Positions 8,421-17,660 of a stretch of 64,000 bases of DNA are shown here, piece by piece. The translations under genes and the position numbers were made by a program. The DNA is taken from NCBI RefSeq assembly GCF_029240175.1, contig NZ_JARBTM010000005.1, forward strand, positions 62,001-126,000, written 5' to 3'. The stretch is from Anaerosolibacter sp. Its GTDB lineage: Bacteria; Bacillota; Clostridia; Peptostreptococcales; Thermotaleaceae. How positions within the stretch are numbered: the stretch's first letter is position 1; each line of letters opens with the position of its first letter. The notes beneath the pieces were generated by a model, which was given only the letters and a program-made list of their open reading frames with translations, did not search any database and was not told the DNA's origin.

Positions 8421-9284
8421 TTGAAAATAATTGATGCACATCTGCATTTTTCCAACCACGATGGACTAAAAGAAACTGCCAGAGAAATTGGGCAGGTTGA
8501 TTATAGTGCAAAAGGACTTATAAGAGAGTTTAAGGAGGCAAATGTGGTTGCGGGCATTGTAATGACCACGCCAAGGGATGATGGAAGTCAATGTGATGAC
8601 ACCATGTGGATGGATTTGAAGAAAGAGGCACCAGATCTGTTGTTTTCTTGTGTGGGGATTAACCCTATTCGATTACAAGAAGATCCCAACGAATTGGGTA
8701 GAATTGAAAAAGAACTAAACAAAAGCCATGTAGTGGGAATTAAGCTCTACGCTGGATATTTTCACTGTTATGTCTATGATCAAGTGTATAATCCTATCTA
8801 TGGGTTAGCTCGAAAATATAATGTTCCAGTGGCGATCCATTGTGGTGATACCCAATCCCCACGGGGGGTATTGAAATATTCCCATCCGTTAACCGTTGAT
8901 GAGTTAGCTGTAGCCCATCAGGATATTCATTTTATCATATGCCATTTAGGTGTTCCTTGGGTGATGGATACATCAGAATTGATTTTAAAAAATCCCAATG
9001 TCTACACCGATGTATCAGGACTTATTGCTGGAAACAAGGAGCATGTGAAGGAAATGAAAAACACAAGATTTTTTACAGATCCTGTTCAACAGGGATTCGT
9101 GTACGCCAATCGATATGATAAGATTCTATTCGGAACGGACTGGCCTCTAGCGCCGATTAAGCCCTATGTAGAATTTGTTAAACATATCATACCAGAGCGA
9201 TATCAAGAGGATGTATTTTATAATAACGCCCTAAAGGTATTCCCTAAAATGAAAAGTATGATTGATGCTCAAACAAATAAATAA
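8421..9284 (+). CDS. amidohydrolase-family metal-dependent hydrolase (Amidohydro_2)
   Basis: This 287-residue TIM-barrel protein begins MKIIDAHLHF, whose H7-x-H9 pair binds the first metal. Later motifs are VAIHCGD, ICHLG and FGTDWPLAP, the last giving the conserved metal aspartate. The start is a TTG at 8421 preceded by GGGGGA at a six-base spacing; the frame opens a little earlier at a GTG without a suitable ribosome site. The family includes decarboxylases and hydrolases of ring or acyl compounds, and the substrate cannot be told from sequence. It stands alone between terminators. Confidence 0.78.
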   Translation: MKIIDAHLHFSNHDGLKETAREIGQVDYSAKGLIREFKEANVVAGIVMTTPRDDGSQCDDTMWMDLKKEAPDLLFSCVGINPIRLQEDPNELGRIEKELNKSHVVGIKLYAGYFHCYVYDQVYNPIYGLARKYNVPVAIHCGDTQSPRGVLKYSHPLTVDELAVAHQDIHFIICHLGVPWVMDTSELILKNPNVYTDVSGLIAGNKEHVKEMKNTRFFTDPVQQGFVYANRYDKILFGTDWPLAPIKPYVEFVKHIIPERYQEDVFYNNALKVFPKMKSMIDAQTNK

Positions 9285-9295
9285 ATGATAAAAAT

Positions 9296-9325
9296 CGATA
9301 AAGGCACCTATAGGTGTCTTTATCG
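9296..9325. terminator. stem-loop, possible terminator
   Basis: A 13-bp stem with one G-T pair (9296-9308 with 9313-9325) and a TATA loop lies after the amidohydrolase stop. The plus strand lacks a clear T-run, so termination may be partial. Confidence 0.45.
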
Positions 9326-9447
9326 GTCATTAGGAAAGATTTTCTTATTGAAAGAGGATTGCATGATATGGCGTTGAACTATTATATGTACACTTAGAAA
9401 AACGGTAATACCTATGGATGAAATGATCGTGTCGAGAGGAGAACTTC

Positions 9448-10569
9448 ATGTTTGCTATAAAGAGAATTAGATACAAAAGCGCTTTAATCTTGATATTGGT
9501 GATTATTATGATGGTCTTCCCAGCGAGTAGAGGTTCTGGCTTAGTAGATTCCAGTTTAGAAGTACAGAAAAAGCTGGCTGAGATTTCTGATGAGGAAAGA
9601 GAAATTCTTCAAAACTTATTTACCATAACCCAGGAAATCAAGGAACTAGAGAAAGAAGAAGAAGAAATCTCCTTGGAGAAGGGTATTATTGTAGAGGAAA
9701 TTGAAGCTTTAAAAACGGTATTGAAAAATGAAACGATAGATTTTGAAAAAAAGAAAACCGTGTTAAAAGAGGTACTCAAGAGCTATCAAAGGAGAGGCCC
9801 AGGAACATATTTAGAGATTATTCTAGACTCGGACAGCCTGGTGAGTCTTCTAAGACGGATCAATGCTTTGCGTGATCTTACCCATAACACAGGGGAATTG
9901 CTTGATGGTTTGGAAGCAAGCAGAGGAAAACTAGCTATTGAAAAATCAGAATTAGAGGAAAAGCTAGCCTTAGCGGAAGAAAAACAAAAAGCTATAGATG
10001 AAACTTTAGGGAAAAAGTTACTGCGCATAAAAGACCTAGAGATTTATTTAGCATCACTTAAAGATGAAAAAGATTATTATCAAGGACAACTAGGGAATAT
10101 TGAAAAGATGTGGGAGGAGCTCAAGGTTGTTTTCATGGATATTTCTCAAGAATTCTCTTCTATGATTGAATCTAATAATCTACCACCAAAAGCTATAAAA
10201 ATGAGCATTTCTTTATTTGGGGTAAAAGGATCTGTAGAGGAACAAGTATTTAACGAAATAATTGTAGACAATCCTCGCCTTCCAAAGTTGACCCTTTATT
10301 TTTATCCAGGCCAGGTTAAAATGGATATACCTGAAAAGAATCTTGTACTGACAGGGACATTTATTATTGTAGAAGGGAACAAGCTGCAGTTTAATGTTGA
10401 TGAAGGCAGTTTCTATGGGATTGCTTTGGGTCACGGGGCCTTGGAGGACTTGATGGAAGGTGGCTATCCTACTTTGGATCTGAAACCATTGTTAGGTAAT
10501 TATGTGATGAAGTCTTTGCAAATAGAAGAGGGACAATTAGAATTTGTAGTAACACCTAAATCATTTTAG
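9448..10569 (+). CDS. secreted or anchored coiled-coil FtsEX partner without a hydrolase domain
   Basis: This 373-residue protein has a signal or anchor segment (about 12-32) and long heptad-rich helices (about 35-115 and 140-235). They include SYQRRGPGTYLEIILDSDS, then LRRINALRDL, resembling the coiled-coil domain of PcsB/CwlO/EnvC. Those proteins are held and activated by FtsX and normally carry, or recruit, a peptidoglycan hydrolase. Here the C-terminal part (about 240-373) is beta-rich with no NlpC/P60, CHAP or M23 catalytic motif. GAGAGGAG precedes the ATG. It is followed after 23 bases by ftsE, so the three genes form an operon. It may activate a hydrolase encoded elsewhere. Confidence 0.7.
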   Translation: MFAIKRIRYKSALILILVIIMMVFPASRGSGLVDSSLEVQKKLAEISDEEREILQNLFTITQEIKELEKEEEEISLEKGIIVEEIEALKTVLKNETIDFEKKKTVLKEVLKSYQRRGPGTYLEIILDSDSLVSLLRRINALRDLTHNTGELLDGLEASRGKLAIEKSELEEKLALAEEKQKAIDETLGKKLLRIKDLEIYLASLKDEKDYYQGQLGNIEKMWEELKVVFMDISQEFSSMIESNNLPPKAIKMSISLFGVKGSVEEQVFNEIIVDNPRLPKLTLYFYPGQVKMDIPEKNLVLTGTFIIVEGNKLQFNVDEGSFYGIALGHGALEDLMEGGYPTLDLKPLLGNYVMKSLQIEEGQLEFVVTPKSF

Positions 10570-10592
10570 TACAGGGCTAGGAGGAGAACAAC

Positions 10593-11261
10593 ATGATCGA
10601 AGCACAAGGTGTTTGTTTAAAATATGGGGATGGAACGGTAGCATTAAACGATGTTGACTTACAAATTGACTATGGTGAGATGGTATATATTACTGGGCCC
10701 AGCGGTTCTGGAAAGACAAGTCTTCTAAAGCTTCTTATGGCGGTAGAATACCCTACATCAGGGTCTTTAAGGGTATTAGGTCAATGTATGAAGCCAAATC
10801 ATGAAATAGATATTCAGAGATTGAGAAGGCGTATTGGCCCTGTATTCCAAGAGTTCAAGCTCATAAAGGGAAGAAGTGCCATGGAGAATGTGATGTTAGG
10901 TATGCGCTTTCTAGATATACATCCCAATAAGATAAAAGAAGATGCCTATCATGCGCTTGTAAAGGTGGGACTAGCACATAAACTGTCCGCCTCAGTAGAA
11001 AATCTATCTTGGGGTGAAAGCCAGCGAGTTGCCATTGCCAGGGCAATCGCTAGAAAACCAGCGCTTATTTTAGCCGATGAACCTACGGGTAATTTGGACA
11101 CAGACAATGCTTTAAATATATTGGAGCTTTTGGCCTCCCTAAAAGATGAACAGACATCCGTAGTGATTACTACCCATGCAACCCACTTAATTGATGATAG
11201 AAACCTCGACAAACTTATTCAGGTTGATGGTGGGCGTGTTTGCTGTGAAAGGCTGGGATAA
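10593..11261 (+). CDS. ftsE: cell-division ABC transporter ATPase FtsE
   Basis: This 222-residue ABC ATPase has Walker A GPSGSGKTS (about 36-44), Q-loop VFQEFKL, Walker B ALILADEPTGNLD and an H-loop TTHATH. The signature is LSWGESQR rather than the usual LSGGEQQR, an unusual Trp in place of the first Gly. FtsE drives FtsX conformational changes that switch on peptidoglycan hydrolases at the septum or side wall. AGGAGGAG lies seven bases before the ATG. The next gene, ftsX, begins two bases after its stop codon or a few codons later, so translation is coupled. Confidence 0.88.
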   Translation: MIEAQGVCLKYGDGTVALNDVDLQIDYGEMVYITGPSGSGKTSLLKLLMAVEYPTSGSLRVLGQCMKPNHEIDIQRLRRRIGPVFQEFKLIKGRSAMENVMLGMRFLDIHPNKIKEDAYHALVKVGLAHKLSASVENLSWGESQRVAIARAIARKPALILADEPTGNLDTDNALNILELLASLKDEQTSVVITTHATHLIDDRNLDKLIQVDGGRVCCERLG

Positions 11262-11262
11262 T

Positions 11263-12156
11263 GTGAAGATGAAAAATTTTTTAAATAATATAGGATATTT
11301 TGTTAGAGAGGCGAAAACGACCATCAGATTAGATCTAACGTCTAATATTTTTTCACTTTTCAGTACCACGTTGATTTTCTTTATCCTTGCCATGGTCATA
11401 TCTGGATGGTGGATGAGCAACCAAGTTATTGAAGTCATTCAAGGCGAAGCAGAAATAAATGCTTATTTCGATGAGCAACTTGAAAAGAAAGATATAATAG
11501 AGCTGGTTGAAAGTATGAATTCCATAAAGGGTGTGGAGGCAGCGCGATTGGTGGGTGAAGATGAAGCCTATGGGCGTATGGCAGAAATTCTAGGGAAGGA
11601 TGCTCAGGTATTGGCGTATTTTGAGGATAATCCCTTCCATTCATTCGTAGAAGTAAAGATCCACTTGGATGAAATGGATTCTGTTCTATCCCACATAAGC
11701 GCCATGGAGGGGGTTTCCTATGTAAGGGACAACAGGGAAGTTTTAGAACGTCTTCATCACATAGCGGGAATATTGGAACTGCTAGGGTATGTGGTGGTAG
11801 GCGCTGTAGGAATATCCACTTTGGTTATTATATCCCATATCATTCGACAGGGGATATACAGCAATAGGGAACAAATAAATACCCTAAGGCTTCTTGGTGC
11901 CCCTGAAATGTTTATAGCGTTCCCTTTCGTATTGGAAGGATTGTTTCTATCGGCAGCAGGGGGGAGTTTGGCGGTAGTGTTGGCAGGCTTCTCCATAAAA
12001 TATATGTATGTTCAAATGGCTGGGCCTCTTCCCTTTATTCCATTACCTTCCCAGGAAGTGTTGATAGTGAATATGGGGATATTGATCATAGGACTAAGTG
12101 CCTGCATGGGTATCATAGGAAGTATGATGGGGTTATCATCGGCAAAGAAAAATTAA
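11263..12156 (+). CDS. ftsX: cell-division ABC transporter permease FtsX
   Basis: This protein of about 297 residues has the FtsX plan: a cytoplasmic N-terminus, TM1 (STTLIFFILAMVISGWW), an extracellular domain of about 110 residues that would contact the coiled-coil partner, then three C-terminal TM segments. REQINTLRLLGAPEMFIAFPFVLEG is the family's conserved coupling region. The start is GTG at 11263 or ATG at 11269 (MKNFLNNIGYF, more typical). The frame extends upstream inside ftsE, but that is unlikely to be used. Together with ftsE and the coiled-coil protein it forms a transmembrane switch for wall hydrolysis. Confidence 0.88.
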   Translation: MKMKNFLNNIGYFVREAKTTIRLDLTSNIFSLFSTTLIFFILAMVISGWWMSNQVIEVIQGEAEINAYFDEQLEKKDIIELVESMNSIKGVEAARLVGEDEAYGRMAEILGKDAQVLAYFEDNPFHSFVEVKIHLDEMDSVLSHISAMEGVSYVRDNREVLERLHHIAGILELLGYVVVGAVGISTLVIISHIIRQGIYSNREQINTLRLLGAPEMFIAFPFVLEGLFLSAAGGSLAVVLAGFSIKYMYVQMAGPLPFIPLPSQEVLIVNMGILIIGLSACMGIIGSMMGLSSAKKN

Positions 12157-12164
12157 GAGTGTAA

Positions 12165-12206
12165 ATAATAGTAAGAGCAGGCTTTTTAGCCTGCTCTTAC
12201 TATTAT
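12165..12206. terminator. long perfect stem-loop after ftsX
   Basis: A perfect 19-bp stem (12165-12183 with 12188-12206) with a TTTT loop follows the ftsX stop. It has no T-run afterwards. It probably terminates or protects the ftsEX transcript. Confidence 0.65.
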
Positions 12207-12576
12207 GGCATAAAAATGTATACAGGATTCAATATACTATTCGACAAAATTCGAGTAAGTTGACAAATGGATAACAAGCAAACTTGCAAAATTTATTGAA
12301 ATTCAGATCTGCCAGCATGATTAAAATGGCCAAAACCGTTGAAAGTAGTTAAAAAAATAACGCTAAAAAGTTATTGGAATTTTCAAAAATAAGAAGGAAT
12401 AATGAAATATAAATTGAATAAACTTCTATATGGTCAGACCATCGGATGGATGGATGACTATAATAAAAGAAAGGAGGATTTAATGGAAGATTGACATCAG
12501 ATGAGTAGGCGATCTATTCTCAGGGGTGGGCAAACGTTACCAGCAGGATTAAATAAGAAAAAGGGGGTCTTTTTCA
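12207..12576 (+). promoter_or_regulatory. control region and leader of lactate operon 1
   Basis: This is 370 bases without a real gene. It holds the TGGTCAGACCA operator (12431-12441), a TATAAT box (12459-12464), and a strong Shine-Dalgarno AAGGAGG (12471-12477) placed before a three-codon reading frame, ATG-GAA-GAT-TGA (12483-12494). About 80 further bases lead to the permease ribosome site GGGGG (near 12563-12567). No known riboswitch pattern is recognised. The AT-rich part before 12420 shows nothing definite. Confidence 0.5.
12431..12441. promoter_or_regulatory. FadR/LldR-type operator upstream of lactate operon 1
   Basis: TGGTCAGACCA is a perfect TGGT-N3-ACCA palindrome, the form bound by FadR-subfamily GntR regulators such as LldR. 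It lies 18 bp upstream of a TATAAT box, over the expected -35 position, so binding should repress. The same form occurs twice upstream of lactate operon 2. Confidence 0.75.
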
Positions 12577-14259
12577 ATGTTAGCTATTTTAGCAGCAATA
12601 CCGATTTTACTAACGATAGTATTAATGGTTGGCTTTAACTGGCCAGCAAAAAAGGTTATGCCTGTGGCATGGGGTGTAGCAGTGGTTTTGGCCGCACTTA
12701 AATGGGGAGTGTCATTCCAATGGTTGGCAGGATCTACTGTATTCGGTGCCCTAAGTGCATTTAATATTCTTATCATTGTGTTTGGTGCAATATTATTGAT
12801 GAATACACTAAAAAACAGCGGTGCAATCAAGGCGATCAATAAGACTTTCTATGGTATCAGCCCCGACAGAAGGGTTCAGGCTATTATAATTGCTTTCTTA
12901 TTTGGTGCATTTATTGAAGGGGCTGCTGGCTTTGGTACGCCTGCAGCGTTGGCAGGACCACTACTGGTTGGCCTTGGTTTCCCACCATTGGCAGCAGCTA
13001 TGCTGGCTTTGGTAGGAAATAGTACACCTGTAAGCTTTGGAGCAGTTGGCACACCTATTTTAGGTGGTGTATCTTCCATATTGGGCTCCCCTGAAATTAT
13101 GGCAAAACTTGAAGCAGCAGGATTTACAGGACCTAGCTTCCTTCAAAATGTAGGGATATGGGCAGCATTACCCCATGCGATCATGGGCACATTTATGCCT
13201 TTGATCATCGTATGTATGATGACAAAATTGTTTGGTGAAAAGAAATCCTTTAAAGAAGGTTTTGAGGTTGCACCTTTTGCCATCTTTGCAGGTCTTGCAT
13301 TTGTTGTACCTTACGTATTTATTGCATTTGTATTTGGTCCGGAACTACCTTCTTTAGCCTCTGGATTAATTGCCATTGCCATCGTTATCACAGCTACAAA
13401 AAATGGTTTTCTTCAGCCAAAAACAACTTGGGATTTCGCCAATAGCAGCAAATGGGACAGCTCATGGTTAGGTGCATCTGAAAGTGCAGCTACAACAGAA
13501 GATGATACCCCAGAAGTTAGCAGTTTCTTAGCTTGGCTTCCGTACATTCTCGTATCATTGATATTGGTTGTTACAAGGATTCCACAGCTAGGATTAAAAG
13601 CGATTTTAACAGGTCCAACCTTTACAATCTATTGGAAAGAAATCTTAGGAACGAAGTTGAATTATTCCTTACAATACTTATATTTGCCTGGAACAATAGC
13701 ATTTATCTTGGTATCAGTTATCACAATCTTTATGCACAAAATGAGCAGCGTTAAGGTGAAAGAAACATGGAGAACCTCCTTTAAGCAGGTGATACCAGCG
13801 GCTATCGCTTTAAGCTTTGCAATTGCAATGGTGCAGGTAATGTTAAACTCAGGTAATAACGGCACGGGTGAAGTAGGTATGATGGTTGCGTTGTCAAGAA
13901 CAACAGCTGATATTTTCCAAGGCGTATGGCCTATCTTTGCACCGTTTATTGGTATATTGGGGGCTTTCATGTCTGGTAGTAATACCACATCCAATATTTT
14001 ATTCTCAGGCTTCCAATTTGGGGTAGCCGATCAAATAGGCATGTCTAGACTGATCATTCTTGGCCTGCAAGTAGTTGGCGGCGCAGCTGGAAATATGATT
14101 TGTATACACAACGTGGTGGCTGCATGTACAACCGTAGGCGTACTAGGTAAAGAAGGTAAAGTAATCCGTACCAACGTCATACCTTGTTTCGCATACGCTT
14201 TGGTAGCTGGTATTTTTGCTTACCTTGCCATGTATCTCTTCGTACCAGGACTATTCTAA
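12577..14259 (+). CDS. lctP: L-lactate permease (LctP family), copy 1
   Basis: This 560-residue integral membrane protein has about 12-14 TM segments. It carries the LctP hallmarks [21 protein letters not shown] and, near the C-terminus, [24 protein letters not shown] and [15 protein letters not shown]. It imports lactate (or glycolate) with protons. GGGGG lies nine bases before the ATG. It is the first gene of an operon with etfB, etfA, lctD and larA; a stem-loop at 14291-14326 separates it from etfB and may set different mRNA levels. The second permease at 42.9 kb is clearly homologous along its whole length. Confidence 0.93.
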   Translation: MLAILAAIPILLTIVLMVGFNWPAKKVMPVAWGVAVVLAALKWGVSFQWLAGSTVFGALSAFNILIIVFGAILLMNTLKNSGAIKAINKTFYGISPDRRVQAIIIAFLFGAFIEGAAGFGTPAALAGPLLVGLGFPPLAAAMLALVGNSTPVSFGAVGTPILGGVSSILGSPEIMAKLEAAGFTGPSFLQNVGIWAALPHAIMGTFMPLIIVCMMTKLFGEKKSFKEGFEVAPFAIFAGLAFVVPYVFIAFVFGPELPSLASGLIAIAIVITATKNGFLQPKTTWDFANSSKWDSSWLGASESAATTEDDTPEVSSFLAWLPYILVSLILVVTRIPQLGLKAILTGPTFTIYWKEILGTKLNYSLQYLYLPGTIAFILVSVITIFMHKMSSVKVKETWRTSFKQVIPAAIALSFAIAMVQVMLNSGNNGTGEVGMMVALSRTTADIFQGVWPIFAPFIGILGAFMSGSNTTSNILFSGFQFGVADQIGMSRLIILGLQVVGGAAGNMICIHNVVAACTTVGVLGKEGKVIRTNVIPCFAYALVAGIFAYLAMYLFVPGLF

Positions 14260-14290
14260 AACAATCATGGCATAAATAGCTATTCAATAA

Positions 14291-14326
14291 AAGATGCAGG
14301 ACGACTAGAAGCGTGTCCTGCATCTT
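14291..14326 (+). other. intercistronic stem-loop between lctP and etfB
   Basis: A perfect 12-bp stem (14291-14302 with 14315-14326) with a 12-base loop and no T-run. It is more likely an mRNA processing or stability element than a terminator, since the downstream genes belong to the same pathway. A comparable hairpin lies at the dehydrogenase/permease boundary in operon 2. Confidence 0.5.
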
Positions 14327-14357
14327 AACAATCAATCATGATGAGGAGGGAATGAAA

Positions 14358-15155
14358 TTGAACATTATTATTCCAATTAAGCAGGTCCCCGAAACGAGTA
14401 ATGTAAAGATGGATAAGGAAACAGGCACTATGATCCGGGATGGAGTAGTAAGTGTAATAAATCCATTGGATCTCTATGCTATTGAGGCGGGCATTCAACT
14501 AAAGGAGCAGTTCGGCGGTAAGGTAACCGTATGTACAATGGGACCACAAACAGCTACAAAGGCATTAAAAGAAGCAATCGCTATGGGCTGTGATGAGGGA
14601 ATCCTTATTTCTGATAGAAAGTTTGCCGGGGCTGATACATGGGCTACCTCCTATACATTGTCAGAAGCAATTAAGCATATAGGCGATTATGACTTGGTTC
14701 TTGCAGGAGAGCGGGCTACCGATGGTGATACTGGTCAAGTAGGCCCTGGGATTGCAGCATGGTTGAATATTCCCCTGGCTACATATGTCAGTAAGATCGA
14801 TGAGATTACAACAGAAAGCATTACGGTTGAAAGATTGGTTGAAGATGGGTATCAGGTATTGCAAATGCCTCTGCCGGCGTTGCTAACGGTAGTGAAAGAA
14901 ATCAGTAATCCAAGGCTTCCTACCCTTAGAGGTAAGAAAAAAGCAAGAGTAAGCGAAGTTCCAGTCATGTCAGCTGCAGATTTACAGTTAGAGGAATCTT
15001 ATATCGGATTAAAGGGATCTCCTACAAAGGTAGTAAAGATTGGATATCCAAAGGTTACAAGGGGCGGCCAAGTTGTAAAGGCTGCAGGCGAAGAGGGAGT
15101 CAATGAGGCAGTCGAAGAATTGATTAGATTCTTGGAAGCAAAAGAATTGATATAG
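14358..15155 (+). CDS. etfB: electron transfer flavoprotein beta subunit (EtfB), lactate module 1
   Basis: This 265-residue protein starts MNIIIPIKQVPET from TTG at 14358. AGGAGGG lies seven bases upstream; the ATG two codons earlier sits one base from that site and is unlikely. Family motifs include DLYAIEAG, CTMGPQTA, FAGADTWATSYTL, AGERATDGDTGQVGPG and LPTLRGKKKA. The ATDGDTGQVG segment contacts the flavin/AMP site, and in electron-bifurcating or confurcating Etfs this site binds FAD and NAD. With EtfA and LctD it should pass electrons between lactate, NAD and ferredoxin as in Acetobacterium woodii LctBCD. Confidence 0.92.
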   Translation: MNIIIPIKQVPETSNVKMDKETGTMIRDGVVSVINPLDLYAIEAGIQLKEQFGGKVTVCTMGPQTATKALKEAIAMGCDEGILISDRKFAGADTWATSYTLSEAIKHIGDYDLVLAGERATDGDTGQVGPGIAAWLNIPLATYVSKIDEITTESITVERLVEDGYQVLQMPLPALLTVVKEISNPRLPTLRGKKKARVSEVPVMSAADLQLEESYIGLKGSPTKVVKIGYPKVTRGGQVVKAAGEEGVNEAVEELIRFLEAKELI

Positions 15156-15167
15156 GGGGGATTATAG

Positions 15168-16169
15168 ATGAGTTATGTATGGACGATTGCCGAGCAAAGT
15201 AAGGGCAAACTAAGGGAAGTTTCCTTCGAACTATTAAGCAGAGGAAGAAAATTGGCTGATAAAATGGATACAAAGCTTTGTTCAGTTTTATTGGGCAGCA
15301 ATGTTTCTGATGAAACGTTACAAGAGCTGATATATAGAGGCGCTGATGAAGTATATTTTATAGACGACCCGCAGTTAGAAAACTTTATTGTTGAGACTCA
15401 CAGCAATGTATTGTCGGATTTAATCAAGACGTATCATCCCCATTCAATTCTAGCTGCTGCCACTTCAAGCGGAAGAACCTTGATGCCCTATGTAGCTATT
15501 CAAGTGAGTACTGGTTTAACTGCAGATTGTACTGAACTAGACATTGAAGAAGGAACAAATCATCTACTACAAACACGTCCGGCCATTGGTGGGAATATTA
15601 TGGCTACGATTAAAACACCAAGTCATAATCCACAGATGGCTACAGTAAGACCGAAATCCAGCAGGCCATTACCACTGGATACGAGTAGAGAAGGTAAAAT
15701 CATACGGTTAGTATTGAAAGATGAACTTGTAGATCATCGTGTAAAAATGGTAGGCTTTAGAAAAGATGTAGAGGAGTTTGTGAACATTGAGGAAGCAGAA
15801 GTAGTTATCGCTGGTGGTAAGGGGATGAAAAAACAAGAAAACTTTGCTCTTCTGCGGGATTTAGCCAAGCATTTTGACGGGGTATTGGGCGCTAGTAGAG
15901 ATGCCGTAGATAGGGGTTGGCTGCCATATCCTCATCAGATTGGTCTAAGCGGAAAGACAATTTCACCGAAATTATACATCTGCGCTGGTATCTCTGGCTC
16001 TATTCAGCACTTGGCAGGAATCAAAACCTCTGAATATATTGTGGCAATCAATCAAGATCAGGATGCAAATATATTCCAACTGGCAGACTTTGGTATCGTA
16101 GGTAATCTCTTCGAAGTGATTCCAAAGATTAATGCCAGGTTGGAAGCGTATAAGAAGGAGGCGAAATAA
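15168..16169 (+). CDS. etfA: electron transfer flavoprotein alpha subunit (EtfA), lactate module 1
   Basis: This 333-residue protein follows etfB after 12 bases with GGGGGG before its ATG. Domain I is N-terminal. The C-terminal FAD domain has TGLTADCTELDI, TRPAIGGNIMATI, PQMATVRP, GRKGMKK-like GGKGMKKQEN, QIGLSGKTISPKLYICAGISGSIQH and AINQDQDANIFQLAD. It lacks the N-terminal four-cysteine FeS domain that is present in the EtfA of module 2 (40.2 kb), the main difference between the two modules. It forms the EtfAB heterodimer that docks to LctD. Confidence 0.92.
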   Translation: MSYVWTIAEQSKGKLREVSFELLSRGRKLADKMDTKLCSVLLGSNVSDETLQELIYRGADEVYFIDDPQLENFIVETHSNVLSDLIKTYHPHSILAAATSSGRTLMPYVAIQVSTGLTADCTELDIEEGTNHLLQTRPAIGGNIMATIKTPSHNPQMATVRPKSSRPLPLDTSREGKIIRLVLKDELVDHRVKMVGFRKDVEEFVNIEEAEVVIAGGKGMKKQENFALLRDLAKHFDGVLGASRDAVDRGWLPYPHQIGLSGKTISPKLYICAGISGSIQHLAGIKTSEYIVAINQDQDANIFQLADFGIVGNLFEVIPKINARLEAYKKEAK

Positions 16170-16170
16170 G

Positions 16171-17586
16171 ATGAGATATAATCCCGTTACCATAGAGATT
16201 GTCGAAGAGTTGAAGGGGATCGTAGGCGCTAAAAATGTTTTCAGTGATGAAGAAAAAATGGAAGCCTACTCCCATGATGAAACAAATGCAGAAGAATATG
16301 GTCATATGCCTGAGGTAGTTGTTACACCATCCACAGCAGAAGAGATCGCACAAATTGTTAAACTTGCGAACCGAGAGCTTATTCCCATAACACCAAGGGG
16401 TGCAGGCAGTGGTCTTTCAGGCGGAGCTATACCAATATTTGGGGGAATTCTTTTATCTGTGGAAAAAATGAACAAGGTTCTGGATATAGATTATGGAAAT
16501 ATGATGTTGACGGCTGAGACAGGTATCGTAACCAACGAGATCAACTCACTTATAAAAGAAAACGGACTCTTCTACGCTGGCTATCCAATGAGCTTGGAGA
16601 CTTGTTACCTGGGTGGTAATATAGCTGAGAATGCTGGTGGCGGTAGGGCTGTAAAATATGGCGTAACTGGCCGATACATTATGGGAATGGAACTTGTTAC
16701 ACCGAAGGGCGAAATTGTAAACCTAGGAGGTAAGCTGTCTAAAGATGTTACGGGTTATGATCTTAAGCAGTTGGTGGTAGGTTCTGAAGGAACACTAGGA
16801 ATTGTTACGAAGGCAACGATTCGATTGACTGGTTTGCCTACAGCGAAATCTAATCTTCTTGTGTTATATAAAACACCAAAAGATGCCATCGACACTGTAC
16901 CTGTTATTATGGCCAAAGGAACTATTCCAACTAGTATGGAATTTATGGATAAGTTGTCCGTTCAGACCGCTTGTGAATACCTGAATGAAAGTTTGCCATA
17001 TCAGCAAGCGGGAGCCATGTTATTGATTGAAGTTGATGGTACAAACCAAGAACAGGTTGAGCTAGACGCAGAGGCTATAGGTGATCTGTGTATGGAAAAT
17101 GGAGCCATCGAGGTTTATGTTGCCGATAACTATACGACCCAAGAGAGGATATGGAGCGTTAGAAGGAATATTGCTGAGGCGTTTAAAGTAGTGAGTCCAA
17201 TTCAAAGCTTAGAGGATATTGTTGTGCCTATAGCAGCCATCCCTGATATTATTCCTGAGTTGGATCGTATTTCTGAGAAGTATGATATAAAGATTCCTTG
17301 CTATGGGCATGCAGGTGACGGCAATCTCCATGCAACCCTTGTAAAGAATCCAAATCATACCTTGGAGCATTGGCATGAAATCGAGCCAAAGGCTTTGAGG
17401 GAACTATATCTGGCAACGAAAGAACTGGGTGGTAAGATCAGCGGTGAGCATGGCATCGGTGTGAAACGTAAAGGTTATATGTTGGAAAATATGGACCCGG
17501 CTGAATTAGATTTAATGAAAGCAATCAAAAAAGCATGGGATCCAAACTATATCATGAACCCTGGAAAAATGTTTGATTTAGATTAA
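16171..17586 (+). CDS. lctD: FAD-linked lactate dehydrogenase (LctD/GlcD type), module 1
   Basis: This 471-residue protein has a PCMH FAD-binding domain (ITPRGAGSGLSGGAIP, about 80-95; [19 protein letters not shown]) and a C-terminal FAD-oxidase domain with [14 protein letters not shown] and GGKISGEHGIGVKRKG, as in GlcD and D-lactate dehydrogenases. The ATG at 16171 follows the etfA stop by one base, with GGAGG about ten bases upstream. It oxidises lactate to pyruvate at FAD and, through EtfAB, drives NAD reduction at the expense of reduced ferredoxin in known confurcating complexes. Whether it uses D- or L-lactate cannot be told, but LarA downstream would supply either. Confidence 0.9.
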   Translation: MRYNPVTIEIVEELKGIVGAKNVFSDEEKMEAYSHDETNAEEYGHMPEVVVTPSTAEEIAQIVKLANRELIPITPRGAGSGLSGGAIPIFGGILLSVEKMNKVLDIDYGNMMLTAETGIVTNEINSLIKENGLFYAGYPMSLETCYLGGNIAENAGGGRAVKYGVTGRYIMGMELVTPKGEIVNLGGKLSKDVTGYDLKQLVVGSEGTLGIVTKATIRLTGLPTAKSNLLVLYKTPKDAIDTVPVIMAKGTIPTSMEFMDKLSVQTACEYLNESLPYQQAGAMLLIEVDGTNQEQVELDAEAIGDLCMENGAIEVYVADNYTTQERIWSVRRNIAEAFKVVSPIQSLEDIVVPIAAIPDIIPELDRISEKYDIKIPCYGHAGDGNLHATLVKNPNHTLEHWHEIEPKALRELYLATKELGGKISGEHGIGVKRKGYMLENMDPAELDLMKAIKKAWDPNYIMNPGKMFDLD

Positions 17587-17594
17587 TACAGATG

Positions 17595-17618
17595 GGAGTC
17601 TTCTATGAAGGAGACTCC
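17595..17618 (+). other. intercistronic stem-loop between lctD and larA
   Basis: GGAGTCT (17595-17601) pairs with AGACTCC (17612-17618), with further pairing inside the loop. There is no T-run, so read-through into larA is expected. Confidence 0.4.
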
Positions 17619-17660
17619 TGCCAATATTTATCTGTAGGAAAATAAAAGGAGGTACTGACT

